A stretch of 14,286 nucleotides of DNA from an uncultured Spirochaetaceae bacterium (lineage in GTDB: Bacteria; Spirochaetota; Spirochaetia; Treponematales; Treponemataceae), in the NCBI GenBank assembly GCA_902766345.1, contig CACXDK010000211.1:1-14286 (forward strand), read 5' to 3'. The translations under genes and the position numbers were made by a program. This document shows, one piece after another, positions 8,409 through 14,286 of the stretch. The notes under the pieces were generated by a model. That model was not told the origin of the DNA. It ran no database searches and saw only the letters and a list, made by a program, of their open reading frames with translations. How positions within the stretch are numbered: position 1 is the stretch's first letter; each line of letters starts with the position of its first letter.

Positions 8409-9329
8409 CTAGATTATCTTCCATCTATTGCCATCGCGTGAAAAGCGATTGGCATTTATTTCCAGAATTCTACCATCTTCACCTGTTATCTTTACCATTG
8501 AAGATATTGGATTTACTTCGGTTACTCTGAAATTTGTATTATCGTAATGAATTCTTACGCCTTCGGATGGCAGTTTCTTGCGGGCTTCTTCGTACCAATT
8601 GTGTTCATAGCTAAGACAACACAAAAGTCTTCCGCATTGACCGCTTATTTTCATTGAATTTAAGCTGAGATTCTGGTCTTTTGCCATTCGGATGCTTACA
8701 GATGGAAGTTTATCGTTTACGGTGTGACAGCAGAAAGCTCTTCCGCATACACCAAGTCCACCAGTAATACGGCTTTCATCGCGTACACCTATTTGACGGA
8801 GTTCTATTCTCATCTTAAATACAGCAACAAGGTCTTTTACAAGTTCCCTAAAGTCTACTCTGTTATCACTTGAAAAGAAAAATAAAACCTTCTGTTCTCC
8901 TACTAAAAAGTGAACGGAAATGAGTTTCATGTCCAGTTTATGAAGTTCAACCTTTTCTTTGAAAGTCTTATATGCTTCTTTTTCTTTTGCAATGAGTTCT
9001 TCCGAATGAGCTAGATCTTTGTTATCTGCAATACGAATTACTTCTACAACATCACTTGGTTTTATGCCTGTAGGAACTTCGGCTTTACCTAAATTCAGTG
9101 CTAGATCATTTCCATATCGTGTAGGGATTATTACATAATCGCCTGTTTTTATCTTTATAGACGAAGGAACTGTTGCGTAAACACCTTCGCTGGAGTACTC
9201 GAGCTTAAGTTTGTACAGATTTTTCGGGAATATATATTCTTCATTGTCTGTTTCGTCTAAATTATCATCTTCAAGTGCTGCAAGGTCTTCTGAGTCTTTG
9301 CTTATATCCTGTTCAAATATGTCTGACAT
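8409..9329 (-). CDS. yaaT: PSP1-domain protein, YaaT/RicT family
   Basis: This 306-aa cytoplasmic protein matches the YaaT/RicT family. In Bacillus subtilis RicT forms a Fe-S-containing complex with RicA and RicF that affects RNA processing and developmental switching. The first 35 residues are strongly acidic and probably disordered. The PSP1 core runs from about 40 to 250, with the signature GGLGVCGRAFCC (190-201), SIRMAKDQNLSLN (212-224) and SGQCGRLLCCLSYE (229-242). Six cysteines (195, 200, 201, 232, 237, 238) are the expected Fe-S ligand candidates. The ATG has a good AAAAGGAA ribosome site upstream. It is the last gene of a minus-strand operon, 42 bp after the YaaR gene. yaaR and yaaT are also close in Bacillus, with holB between them, and holB is missing here. 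No terminator was seen after the stop. The acidic N-terminal extension seems less typical of the family. Confidence 0.9.
   Translation of the reverse strand: MSDIFEQDISKDSEDLAALEDDNLDETDNEEYIFPKNLYKLKLEYSSEGVYATVPSSIKIKTGDYVIIPTRYGNDLALNLGKAEVPTGIKPSDVVEVIRIADNKDLAHSEELIAKEKEAYKTFKEKVELHKLDMKLISVHFLVGEQKVLFFFSSDNRVDFRELVKDLVAVFKMRIELRQIGVRDESRITGGLGVCGRAFCCHTVNDKLPSVSIRMAKDQNLSLNSMKISGQCGRLLCCLSYEHNWYEEARKKLPSEGVRIHYDNTNFRVTEVNPISSMVKITGEDGRILEINANRFSRDGNRWKII
8429..8461 (+). terminator. Putative intrinsic terminator of the methyltransferase, inside the yaaT 3' end
   Basis: TGCCATCGC (8429-8437) pairs with GCGATTGGCA (8445-8454) through nine base pairs with one bulged T and a 7-nt loop. The T-rich TTTATTT follows directly on the plus strand, 22 nt past the methyltransferase stop codon. 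On the minus strand no T-run follows the hairpin, so it should act only on plus-strand transcripts. It lies entirely within the last codons of the convergent yaaT gene. The call rests on stem plus T-tract only. Confidence 0.55.
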
Positions 9330-9371
9330 ATTATAAATTCCTTTTGTTTTGTATTTGTACTATTTTAGCAG

Positions 9372-9911
9372 TTAAGTTGCCAGCAAGTCTACCAGCAGTC
9401 CGTTTATTTCATCAATTCTGGCAAGCATTTTTAAGGTATCTCTGTGCGATGATATTAGCCATTTTGCCATTTCGTCTAGTTTTTGATTTATAATGTTTAC
9501 CTGTACATAGGGAGAAAGTCTTAAGTGTCGTTTTGTGTTTGCCCTATATTTCATTTTGTGTTTGATTTCAATATTGTTTTTTACTACAAAACGCATGAAC
9601 TGACTTACTTTTTTTCTATAATCTGCAAAATTTTGCGGAATCTGATTTGCTTTTAGTGTTTCTGCAGCTATATCTGCGGCATCTTTTAGATAAATTACAG
9701 CATCTTCTGTAGACATTCCTGCAATTTCTTTTGGAAAACCTGCAGAAAGTAGTTCGTATTCTTCCTGTGATTTTTTTAATGTAGAGGAAAATATTTTTCC
9801 TTTGATTTTGTCAGTTTTTTGCTTTTTTTGGGATTTTATAGCTTCCTGCTGTGCGGTCTGTACCGCTGCAAAGTACAGGCTTTGAGTCTGATTTACAGAT
9901 TCTACTGCCAT
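9372..9911 (-). CDS. yaaR: YaaR family protein (DUF327)
   Basis: This is a 179-aa soluble, mostly helical protein. The middle and C-terminal parts fit the YaaR/DUF327 family: a YRKKVSQFMRFVV segment (98-110), a basic stretch, then VNIINQKLDEMAKWL (138-152) and the typical ending RIDEINGLLVDLL (165-177). The N-terminal 45 residues are Gln/Lys-rich and variable. The biochemical role of the family is not established. Its link to YaaT is by conserved neighbourhood: the genes lie close in Bacillus and sit next to each other here. The start ATG is 4 bp past the bactofilin stop, and its Shine-Dalgarno (AAAGGTG) lies within the last bactofilin codons, which suggests coupled translation. Family assignment is by recalled motifs, so it is slightly less certain than for the flanking genes. 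Confidence 0.8.
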   Translation of the reverse strand: MAVESVNQTQSLYFAAVQTAQQEAIKSQKKQKTDKIKGKIFSSTLKKSQEEYELLSAGFPKEIAGMSTEDAVIYLKDAADIAAETLKANQIPQNFADYRKKVSQFMRFVVKNNIEIKHKMKYRANTKRHLRLSPYVQVNIINQKLDEMAKWLISSHRDTLKMLARIDEINGLLVDLLAT

Positions 9912-9915
9912 TAGC

Positions 9916-10332
9916 TTACACCTTTACTATTTTTGATGTAACAGCCTGTGTATTCTGCCAGTTAGATAGTGCTTCGTTGTAAGAGTTTTCTTCTGAAAGA
10001 CAAATGCAGTGTCCGTGAAGTATTACATCTTCATCTGCCTGTAGCTTACGAGCCTGTATGTCACCTATAACAGCACTTGTTGATAGTAAATGAACAGAAT
10101 TTTGTGCATATAAATTGCCATAGACAATACCACTGATTGTCATTGATTTTGCGGTAATGTTCCCTCTGATTCTTGCATCTTGCCCAATGGTAACATTTCC
10201 CGTACATTCAAGGTTACCTTCAAGGTCTCCATCAATGTGTATGTAACCATTTATTTTTATGTTACCTGTTACAGAAGAGCCGCTGCTTATTACATTGTTT
10301 ATAGAAGAGTCTTCGTTGTTGAATAATGCCAT
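9916..10332 (-). CDS. Bactofilin (polymer-forming cytoskeletal protein)
   Basis: This 138-aa protein has the right-handed beta-helix repeat pattern of bactofilins. Regularly spaced hydrophobic-glycine units run from ISSGSSVTGNIKINGYIHI (15-33) through GNVTIGQDARIRGNI to about residue 113, flanked by short polar tails. Bactofilins assemble without nucleotide into filaments on the cytoplasmic membrane and often organise cell-wall enzymes that set cell shape. The M23 gene directly upstream is a common partner, as in Helicobacter ccmA with csd1. The ATG lies 4 bp (CCAA) past the M23 stop and has no Shine-Dalgarno, so its translation probably depends on termination and re-initiation after the M23 gene. 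That arrangement would tie the amounts of scaffold and enzyme together. Confidence 0.93.
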   Translation of the reverse strand: MALFNNEDSSINNVISSGSSVTGNIKINGYIHIDGDLEGNLECTGNVTIGQDARIRGNITAKSMTISGIVYGNLYAQNSVHLLSTSAVIGDIQARKLQADEDVILHGHCICLSEENSYNEALSNWQNTQAVTSKIVKV

Positions 10333-10336
10333 TTGG

Positions 10337-11350
10337 TTATTTTATGTTAATATATTTAGCAGGATCTACAACACTGGAACCTATATGAACTTCATAATGC
10401 AGGTGTGGACCTGTTGCAATACCAGTGCTTCCAATTGTGCCTATAACCTGACGCTGTGTAACCATGTCTCCTTTATGAACTCGGATTGTTGCCAGATGCG
10501 CATAGCGTGTATAAATTCCATGCTTGTGCTTTATAATGATGTTGTTACCAAAGCTGTCGTCATAGCCTACTGTTACAACCTGTCCATTAGCTGTTGCAAT
10601 TACAGGGTCTCCAGAACGCCATGTACTAAAATCAAGCCCTTTATGTATATACCACTGCTGTGTAATTGGGTGAATGTTCTGACCGAATGCCATTGAAATG
10701 TGTCCAATACCATTTTTTACTGGCCAAATGTTAGGAATGTCTGTAAAAAGAGTTCCTTGATTTTTCAGCATTTCACCGATTTCTTCTACAGGCTGTACTG
10801 CACCCTCAAGATATGCTGTAAGTTGTTTGATGTCTGAAGTTTCTTTCAAGGATCCAGATGTAATATCTTGTGTACTGAAAAGTGATGCAAGGTCACTGTT
10901 TTTGTTGCCTGCTCCGGTAACCGAAGTACTTTGGTTAATTCCAAGAAGAGAAAGTGACTGACTCAAAGAAGACTGAAAACGTTTTGCAGCCTGAAGAAGA
11001 TTGTTGTTTTCATCTCTGAGTTCATCGAGACTGGCAAGAGTTTCTCTGTTTTCTTTACGAAGTCTTGTAATTTCTATAGTGCTGGATATTGTTTTTTTAT
11101 TAAAATAAACGAAAGAACCTGTAATTCCCAAAAGGATTACAGCTCCTATAATCATAGCAAAAATGTTTGTTTGAATGTTGATTACCTTGCTGTTTGCATG
11201 AGGTACAATCATTATTGTTATTTTTTGATCAAAAAGTCGGAGAATTTTCTTACAGCCTGTGCCTATGACAGAAAAAAAGCTTCCTAATCCTTGAAGTATA
11301 TGCGAAACAAAATTCTTCTCGAATTTTTTATATCTGCGTGAGCGGGCCAA
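10337..11350 (-). CDS. Membrane-anchored M23 family peptidase (LytM-type)
   Basis: This 337-aa protein is probably a peptidoglycan endopeptidase facing the periplasm, or a LytM-type activator if catalytically silent. A basic cytoplasmic N-terminus (about 1-60) precedes one membrane segment at 63-83. A coiled-coil-like region follows at about 87-135, then a Ser/Thr-rich linker, then the M23 domain at about 208-337. The zinc and catalytic residues appear intact: HKGLD (His236, Asp240), YAHL (His285) and HLH (316-318). The start is TTG, supported by an ideal AAGGAG six nucleotides upstream (11357-11362). It is the first gene of a minus-strand operon with bactofilin, YaaR and YaaT, driven by a strong-looking promoter. 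Bactofilin-M23 pairs are widespread and act in cell-shape control, so that is the likely role here. The target bond is not known. Confidence 0.93.
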   Translation of the reverse strand: MARSRRYKKFEKNFVSHILQGLGSFFSVIGTGCKKILRLFDQKITIMIVPHANSKVINIQTNIFAMIIGAVILLGITGSFVYFNKKTISSTIEITRLRKENRETLASLDELRDENNNLLQAAKRFQSSLSQSLSLLGINQSTSVTGAGNKNSDLASLFSTQDITSGSLKETSDIKQLTAYLEGAVQPVEEIGEMLKNQGTLFTDIPNIWPVKNGIGHISMAFGQNIHPITQQWYIHKGLDFSTWRSGDPVIATANGQVVTVGYDDSFGNNIIIKHKHGIYTRYAHLATIRVHKGDMVTQRQVIGTIGSTGIATGPHLHYEVHIGSSVVDPAKYINIK

Positions 11351-11356
11351 AAGAAT

Positions 11357-11362
11357 CTCCTT
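11357..11362 (-). promoter_or_regulatory. Ribosome binding site deciding the TTG start of the M23 gene
   Basis: The minus-strand sequence reads AAGGAG, then six nucleotides, then TTG. No ATG is placed as well, so this site fixes TTG (11350-11348) as the start codon. Confidence 0.8.
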
Positions 11363-11389
11363 AAAACCAGTATTTAAAGTCCTTTTGCT

Positions 11390-11418
11390 ACTATATCATA
11401 GTACACTGTGAATGTCAA
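11390..11418 (-). promoter_or_regulatory. Sigma70 promoter of the M23-bactofilin-yaaR-yaaT operon
   Basis: On the minus strand there is a perfect TTGACA (plus-strand 11418-11413), a 17-bp spacer and TATAGT (11395-11390). Transcription should start near 11383, giving a leader of about 33 nt that contains the AAGGAG site. It is the best promoter match in the window, back to back with the tatD promoter. Confidence 0.8.
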
Positions 11419-11433
11419 TTTTCCAAAATAAAG

Positions 11434-11462
11434 TTGACGAGTAAGTTTTGGTATGTTATTAT
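11434..11462 (+). promoter_or_regulatory. Sigma70 promoter of the tatD-dus operon
   Basis: TTGACG (11434-11439), a 17-bp spacer and TATTAT (11457-11462) give a good match. The expected start is near 11469, leaving a leader of about 57 nt that carries an inverted repeat and the AAGGA ribosome site at 11515-11519. Its -35 lies 15 bp from the -35 of the divergent operon. Confidence 0.7.
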
Positions 11463-11469
11463 TATCGGG

Positions 11470-11496
11470 AGAATAGAAAAAAAAGTTAGCTATTCT
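11470..11496 (+). other. Inverted repeat at the 5' end of the predicted tatD leader
   Basis: AGAATAG (11470-11476) and CTATTCT (11490-11496) are exact 7-bp inverted arms around a 13-nt A-rich loop. Placed at the very start of the predicted transcript, it could form a 5' stabilising stem or be a protein-binding dyad. It is AT-rich and may be chance. It is not followed by a strong T-run, so it is not a clear terminator. Confidence 0.35.
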
Positions 11497-11525
11497 GTTT
11501 TTACTACTCAATTTAAGGAAAAGCC

Positions 11526-12311
11526 ATGCAATTTTTTGATACTCACGCCCATATAGGGTTGATTTGTGATGACCCTATAGAACAGATACGTATTATTCAA
11601 AAAGCTAAACATGCAGGTGTAAACCGCATTATTAGCATAAACAATAGTCTGCATGATTTTAAAAAAGAATATACAGTTCTAAAATCACAGAAAGGAATTT
11701 ATCACGCTGTTGGCGTAGGACCTTCAGAAGTGATGGCTCCTGGAGCAGATTGGATAAAAACCATAGAAGAAAGCGTAAAACTTCCTAATGTTGTCGCCAT
11801 TGGTGAAACAGGACTGGATTATTTAAAGCAGTATGGTGATAAAAAAAGCCAGATAGAGCTTTTTATTACTCAGCTGGAACTTGCGCAGAAATTTAATCTT
11901 CCTGTAATTATTCATAATCGTGATGCAGGTAAAGATATTTTTGAAATCCTAAAGGATCGCATTCCTTCAAGAGGTGCTGTGTTCCACTGTTATAGTGAGA
12001 ATGCGGCTTATGCAAAAGCCTGTCTTGATGCTGGTTTTGATGTATATTTCTCCTTTGCAGGAAACCTTACTTATCGCAATGCCCGCAATCTTCACGAGAC
12101 TGTTCTTAATATTCCTCTTGAAAGAATCCTCATTGAAACAGAAAGTCCGTTTATGATTCCTGCAGAATACCGCGAAAAGAAGCGTACAATGCCAGCATAT
12201 CTTCCTGCTACTGCAAAATTCTTGGCAGAAATGTTGGAAATGGATATTGAAAAACTGAGTGCTCAGTTGTGGAAGAACAGCTGTAAAATATTCGGTTTAC
12301 CGGAAGAATAA
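11526..12311 (+). CDS. tatD: TatD family metal-dependent hydrolase, divergent
   Basis: This 261-aa cytoplasmic TIM-barrel protein belongs to the TatD family, whose members are metal-dependent DNases or related phosphoesterases. Metal-site motifs seen are THAHI (His7, His9), GETGLDYL (Glu94), IIHNRDA (His130), FHCYS (His154) and IETESP (204-208). In the family the last motif is normally ETDxP, so the Asp ligand is replaced by Glu206. The usual G-x-HPH segment is also altered (GVGPSEV, 63-69), and the NEPAYV-like motif reads RTMPAYL (220-226). The call is firm for the fold and family, but the exact substrate could differ from E. coli TatD. AAGGA lies six nucleotides before the ATG. It is followed by dus with a 1-bp overlap, so the two are translated from one mRNA. 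Confidence 0.88.
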   Translation: MQFFDTHAHIGLICDDPIEQIRIIQKAKHAGVNRIISINNSLHDFKKEYTVLKSQKGIYHAVGVGPSEVMAPGADWIKTIEESVKLPNVVAIGETGLDYLKQYGDKKSQIELFITQLELAQKFNLPVIIHNRDAGKDIFEILKDRIPSRGAVFHCYSENAAYAKACLDAGFDVYFSFAGNLTYRNARNLHETVLNIPLERILIETESPFMIPAEYREKKRTMPAYLPATAKFLAEMLEMDIEKLSAQLWKNSCKIFGLPEE

Positions 12312-13294
12312 TGGATTTGTATCATCCTGTATCAATTGGAAATCTCAAGTTAGACGGAAACCTGTTTCTTGCTCCTATTGCTGGGTATAGTGACAGGGCG
12401 TTCCGTTCTTTGTGTGTAGAATGTGGAGCTTCGTTTTGTACTACGGAAATGGTGTCTGCAGAAGCTCTTACGCGCGGTTCTGAAAAAACTGAAGCTCTTA
12501 TGGCTCGCTCTTCAATTGAAAAAGAGTATGCCGTACAGATTTTTGGTGGAAATGCTGATGTTATGGCAAGAGCTGTTCCTTTGGTTTTGGAGCAGACTCA
12601 TTGCAGTGTCATTGATATTAATGCTGGTTGTCCTGTTCCTAAGATTGTAAAGTCTGGAGCTGGAAGCATGCTTACGAAAGAACCAGACAGACTTTATGCT
12701 ATTGTTAGTGCTGTAAAAAAGGCTGCTGGAACAGTCCCTGTCACTGTAAAGATTCGCAGTGGATGGGATTCTCAGCATTTGACTTGGAAAGAAGCTGCCG
12801 AAGCTGCATTAAGTGCGGGAGCAGACGGCATTACCATTCATGCAAGAACACGTGCTCAGGGCTATGAGGGAAAAGCTGACTGGCAAATTCAGAGGAAACT
12901 TGTGGAATTCATAAACGGTAGAATCCCTGTGTTTGGTAGTGGAGATGCCCATACTCCCGAGACTGCAAGAAAAATGCTGGAAGAAACAGGAGTTGATGGT
13001 GTAATGTTTGCGAGAGGTGCAATGGGTGACCCATTTTTGTTTACCCGCACAAAACAGTACTTGCTTGAAGGTGTTTATACGCAGGAAAGCATAAAAGACC
13101 GTCTTCTTGCGGGATTCCGTGAACTTGATATGAATATCGAGGACAAGGGCGAAAAGCAAGCATGTCTGCAAATGAGAAAAAAATTCTGTGCATATAGTTC
13201 TGGAATACGAGGTGGAGCAAAGCTTCGTCTTCAGGTTGTAAATGCTTGTACAAAAGAGGATTATCACTCTATTTTTAATTCCTACCTTGTCTAA
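12311..13294 (+). CDS. dus: tRNA-dihydrouridine synthase, DusB-like
   Basis: This 327-aa FMN enzyme reduces specific uridines in the tRNA D-loop to dihydrouridine with NAD(P)H. The N-terminal TIM barrel shows the FMN-binding LAPIAGYSDRAFR (20-32), the catalytic cysteine in INAGCPVPK (Cys107), VKIRSGW (146-152), the HAR motif (His177-Arg179), the phosphate-binding GSGDA (209-213) and ARGAMGDP (234-241). A helical C-terminal domain follows. Length and the NxGCP-P-K pattern fit the DusB-type bacterial group, though the exact uridine target cannot be told from sequence. The ATG overlaps the tatD stop by one base (TAATG), indicating tight translational coupling. The stop codon (13292-13294) overlaps the putative -35 of the next gene. 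Confidence 0.92.
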   Translation: MDLYHPVSIGNLKLDGNLFLAPIAGYSDRAFRSLCVECGASFCTTEMVSAEALTRGSEKTEALMARSSIEKEYAVQIFGGNADVMARAVPLVLEQTHCSVIDINAGCPVPKIVKSGAGSMLTKEPDRLYAIVSAVKKAAGTVPVTVKIRSGWDSQHLTWKEAAEAALSAGADGITIHARTRAQGYEGKADWQIQRKLVEFINGRIPVFGSGDAHTPETARKMLEETGVDGVMFARGAMGDPFLFTRTKQYLLEGVYTQESIKDRLLAGFRELDMNIEDKGEKQACLQMRKKFCAYSSGIRGGAKLRLQVVNACTKEDYHSIFNSYLV

Positions 13295-13315
13295 ATCACT
13301 TTTTTAGAATAGAAT
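13287..13315 (+). promoter_or_regulatory. Putative promoter of the last gene, overlapping the dus stop
   Basis: TTGTCT (13287-13292), a 17-bp spacer and TAGAAT (13310-13315) give a moderate sigma70 match. The -10 ends 6 nt before the ATG at 13322, the same spacing as at the methyltransferase gene, again predicting a leaderless transcript. A second TAGAAT copy at 13305-13310 has too short a spacer. Confidence 0.45.
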
Positions 13316-13321
13316 TAAGAT

Positions 13322-14286
13322 ATGCAAATTTTTCAGAGTATAGTGGATATTCTTCAAGAAATATTTATGCCGACCTCTCCGGAAGTAAAGAAACGGGTTG
13401 CATTGCGCAAAATTGAAAATGAGTTGAAGTCTTTTACTCCCTGCATTTATAGAAACGATATGTTGCAGGCAAATTTTGCAGAATCTTTGAGGGTGTTGTT
13501 TAATAGTACTAAGCCTTTGCTTGATTTGCTTTCAGAGACATTATGCAGTGAAGACCTTGAACGCAATCATCATTTTGTAGAACAGTTGATAATGACTGGT
13601 TTTTCTTCGGAGACTCAGAAACTTATTGAATCCCTTTCGTATGAAAACCGTAAAGAAGCGGCTTCTAAAGCAGAATCTCTTAATCGTCATTTTGAGCGTG
13701 AGCGTGTTCGTCTTGAAAAAGTTCTTGCAGAACTGAAATCTTCTCAATTTTCAAAGATAGATAAGGTTATTGATAATATCATGCAGTTGAATGATATCTG
13801 TCATTTTAATTTTATGTCATCGCTCAGGCTGTTTGATCCTGATTTTTCTTCTGCCCCTAATTATCTTCCTAAGTTTTCAGCCATTCCTCTTGATTTGATG
13901 GAAAATTCCCTTCAGGATCTTTATTTTGTTTTGGCTAATCTTGATTTGAATAAATCTACAAGCAACGCTGTCTGTGCTCTTAATCAGCTTCATAACGGTA
14001 ATAAAATTGACCGTACTAAAGAAATGGAGCTGGATTCATGTCTTAAGAAAATACAGGGTGTTGTAAAGACTGTGTTAAAGACAGAAATTCTGAAAGACCT
14101 TGTAATGCTTTCCAAAGGAAATCCGGAACTTGAACCTGAGCATGTTCAGTACAAAGGCGGAGAACGTGCCCGTTATGGTGAATTCCTTGAAAACCGTTTT
14201 GTCATTGATGAAGGCCGCTTAAAGAATGAATTACAGAATGAAACTATAGGCAATGAAGTTAAAGCTTTGTTTGCAGGTAAAAATCT
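13322..14286 (+). CDS. Hypothetical helical protein, cut by right window edge
   Basis: An open frame runs from the ATG to the end of the window without a stop (321 codons and two bases), so the protein is longer than shown. The start is nearly forced: an in-frame TAA lies at 13316-13318. The protein has no signal peptide or membrane segment and is rich in Leu, Glu, Lys and Ser. The stretch at about 108-142 (KEAASKAESLNRHFERERVR and onward) looks like a coiled coil. A later conserved-looking segment is YKGGERARYGEFLENRF (277-293). It resembles a family of unknown function I recall from Treponema (possibly DUF5312), which is tentative. It is 27 bp downstream of dus and may be co-transcribed with it or use its own promoter. 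Codon use resembles the neighbours. No function is proposed. Confidence 0.8.
   Translation, partial: MQIFQSIVDILQEIFMPTSPEVKKRVALRKIENELKSFTPCIYRNDMLQANFAESLRVLFNSTKPLLDLLSETLCSEDLERNHHFVEQLIMTGFSSETQKLIESLSYENRKEAASKAESLNRHFERERVRLEKVLAELKSSQFSKIDKVIDNIMQLNDICHFNFMSSLRLFDPDFSSAPNYLPKFSAIPLDLMENSLQDLYFVLANLDLNKSTSNAVCALNQLHNGNKIDRTKEMELDSCLKKIQGVVKTVLKTEILKDLVMLSKGNPELEPEHVQYKGGERARYGEFLENRFVIDEGRLKNELQNETIGNEVKALFAGKN

Noticed and set aside
9362..9388. Possible internal promoter before yaaT (TAGACT-N18-TAAAAT on the minus strand)
   Set aside because: The -35 matches at only 4 of 6 positions and the -10 is common in AT-rich DNA. The operon promoter at 11390-11418 explains expression.
12809..13267. 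Two overlapping minus-strand open frames opposite dus
   Set aside because: The dus frame carries the full family motif set on the plus strand. The antisense frames have no recognisable domain.
13255..13275. AGAG/CTCT hairpin followed by ATTTTT at the end of dus as a terminator
   Set aside because: The stem is only 4 bp and lies within the coding region, too weak to call a terminator. dus may therefore read through into the next gene.
1..14286. Search for mobile elements, CRISPR arrays, phage genes, tRNA or rRNA genes, and a new defence system
   Set aside because: No terminal inverted repeats, spaced direct repeats, transposase or integrase motifs, or cloverleaf-like stretches were seen. Coding density is high and gene content is chromosomal.

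Overview
The window looks like chromosome from a low-GC spirochaete, most likely a host-associated Treponema. The grounds are AT-rich codon use, a bactofilin/M23 gene pair next to YaaR- and YaaT-type genes, and a C-terminally cut protein at the right edge that resembles a Treponema-restricted family of unknown function. The genus is inferred from gene content and protein style, not proven. No transposase, integrase, phage gene, CRISPR array, tRNA or rRNA was found.

Layout. (1) 1-7607, plus strand: the end of a very large bacterial alpha-2-macroglobulin (thioester motif intact, 5' end outside the window), overlapped by 22 bp by pbpC (penicillin-binding protein 1C). This is the classic periplasmic protease-trap plus wall-repair pair. 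(2) 7672-8406, plus strand: a small class I SAM-dependent methyltransferase of unknown substrate, preceded by an 18-bp perfect palindrome and a sigma70-like promoter whose -10 box lies only 6 nt before the ATG. (3) 11350-8409, minus strand: a tight four-gene operon in the order M23 peptidase, bactofilin, YaaR (DUF327), YaaT/RicT (PSP1). It meets the methyltransferase tail to tail with a 2-bp gap. (4) 11351-11525: a divergent intergenic region with two good sigma70 promoters back to back. (5) 11526-13294, plus strand: tatD-like hydrolase and tRNA-dihydrouridine synthase, overlapping by 1 bp. (6) 13322 to the right edge, plus strand: a partial coding region, open to the end of the window, for a helical cytoplasmic-looking protein of unknown function.

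How the parts fit: the A2M/PBP1C pair and the M23/bactofilin pair both serve the cell envelope, one for defence and repair and the other for shape and peptidoglycan editing. YaaR/YaaT are conserved regulatory or RNA-processing associated proteins in other bacteria. TatD/Dus are housekeeping nucleic-acid enzymes.

No convincing undescribed system is visible. The observations most worth checking are: two genes with the same TANAAT-N6-ATG leaderless-type start; a transcription terminator for the methyltransferase that seems to lie antisense inside the convergent yaaT gene; a TatD homologue with altered family motifs, including Asp to Glu at the last metal ligand; and the unexplained co-operonic joining of bactofilin/M23 with YaaR/YaaT.
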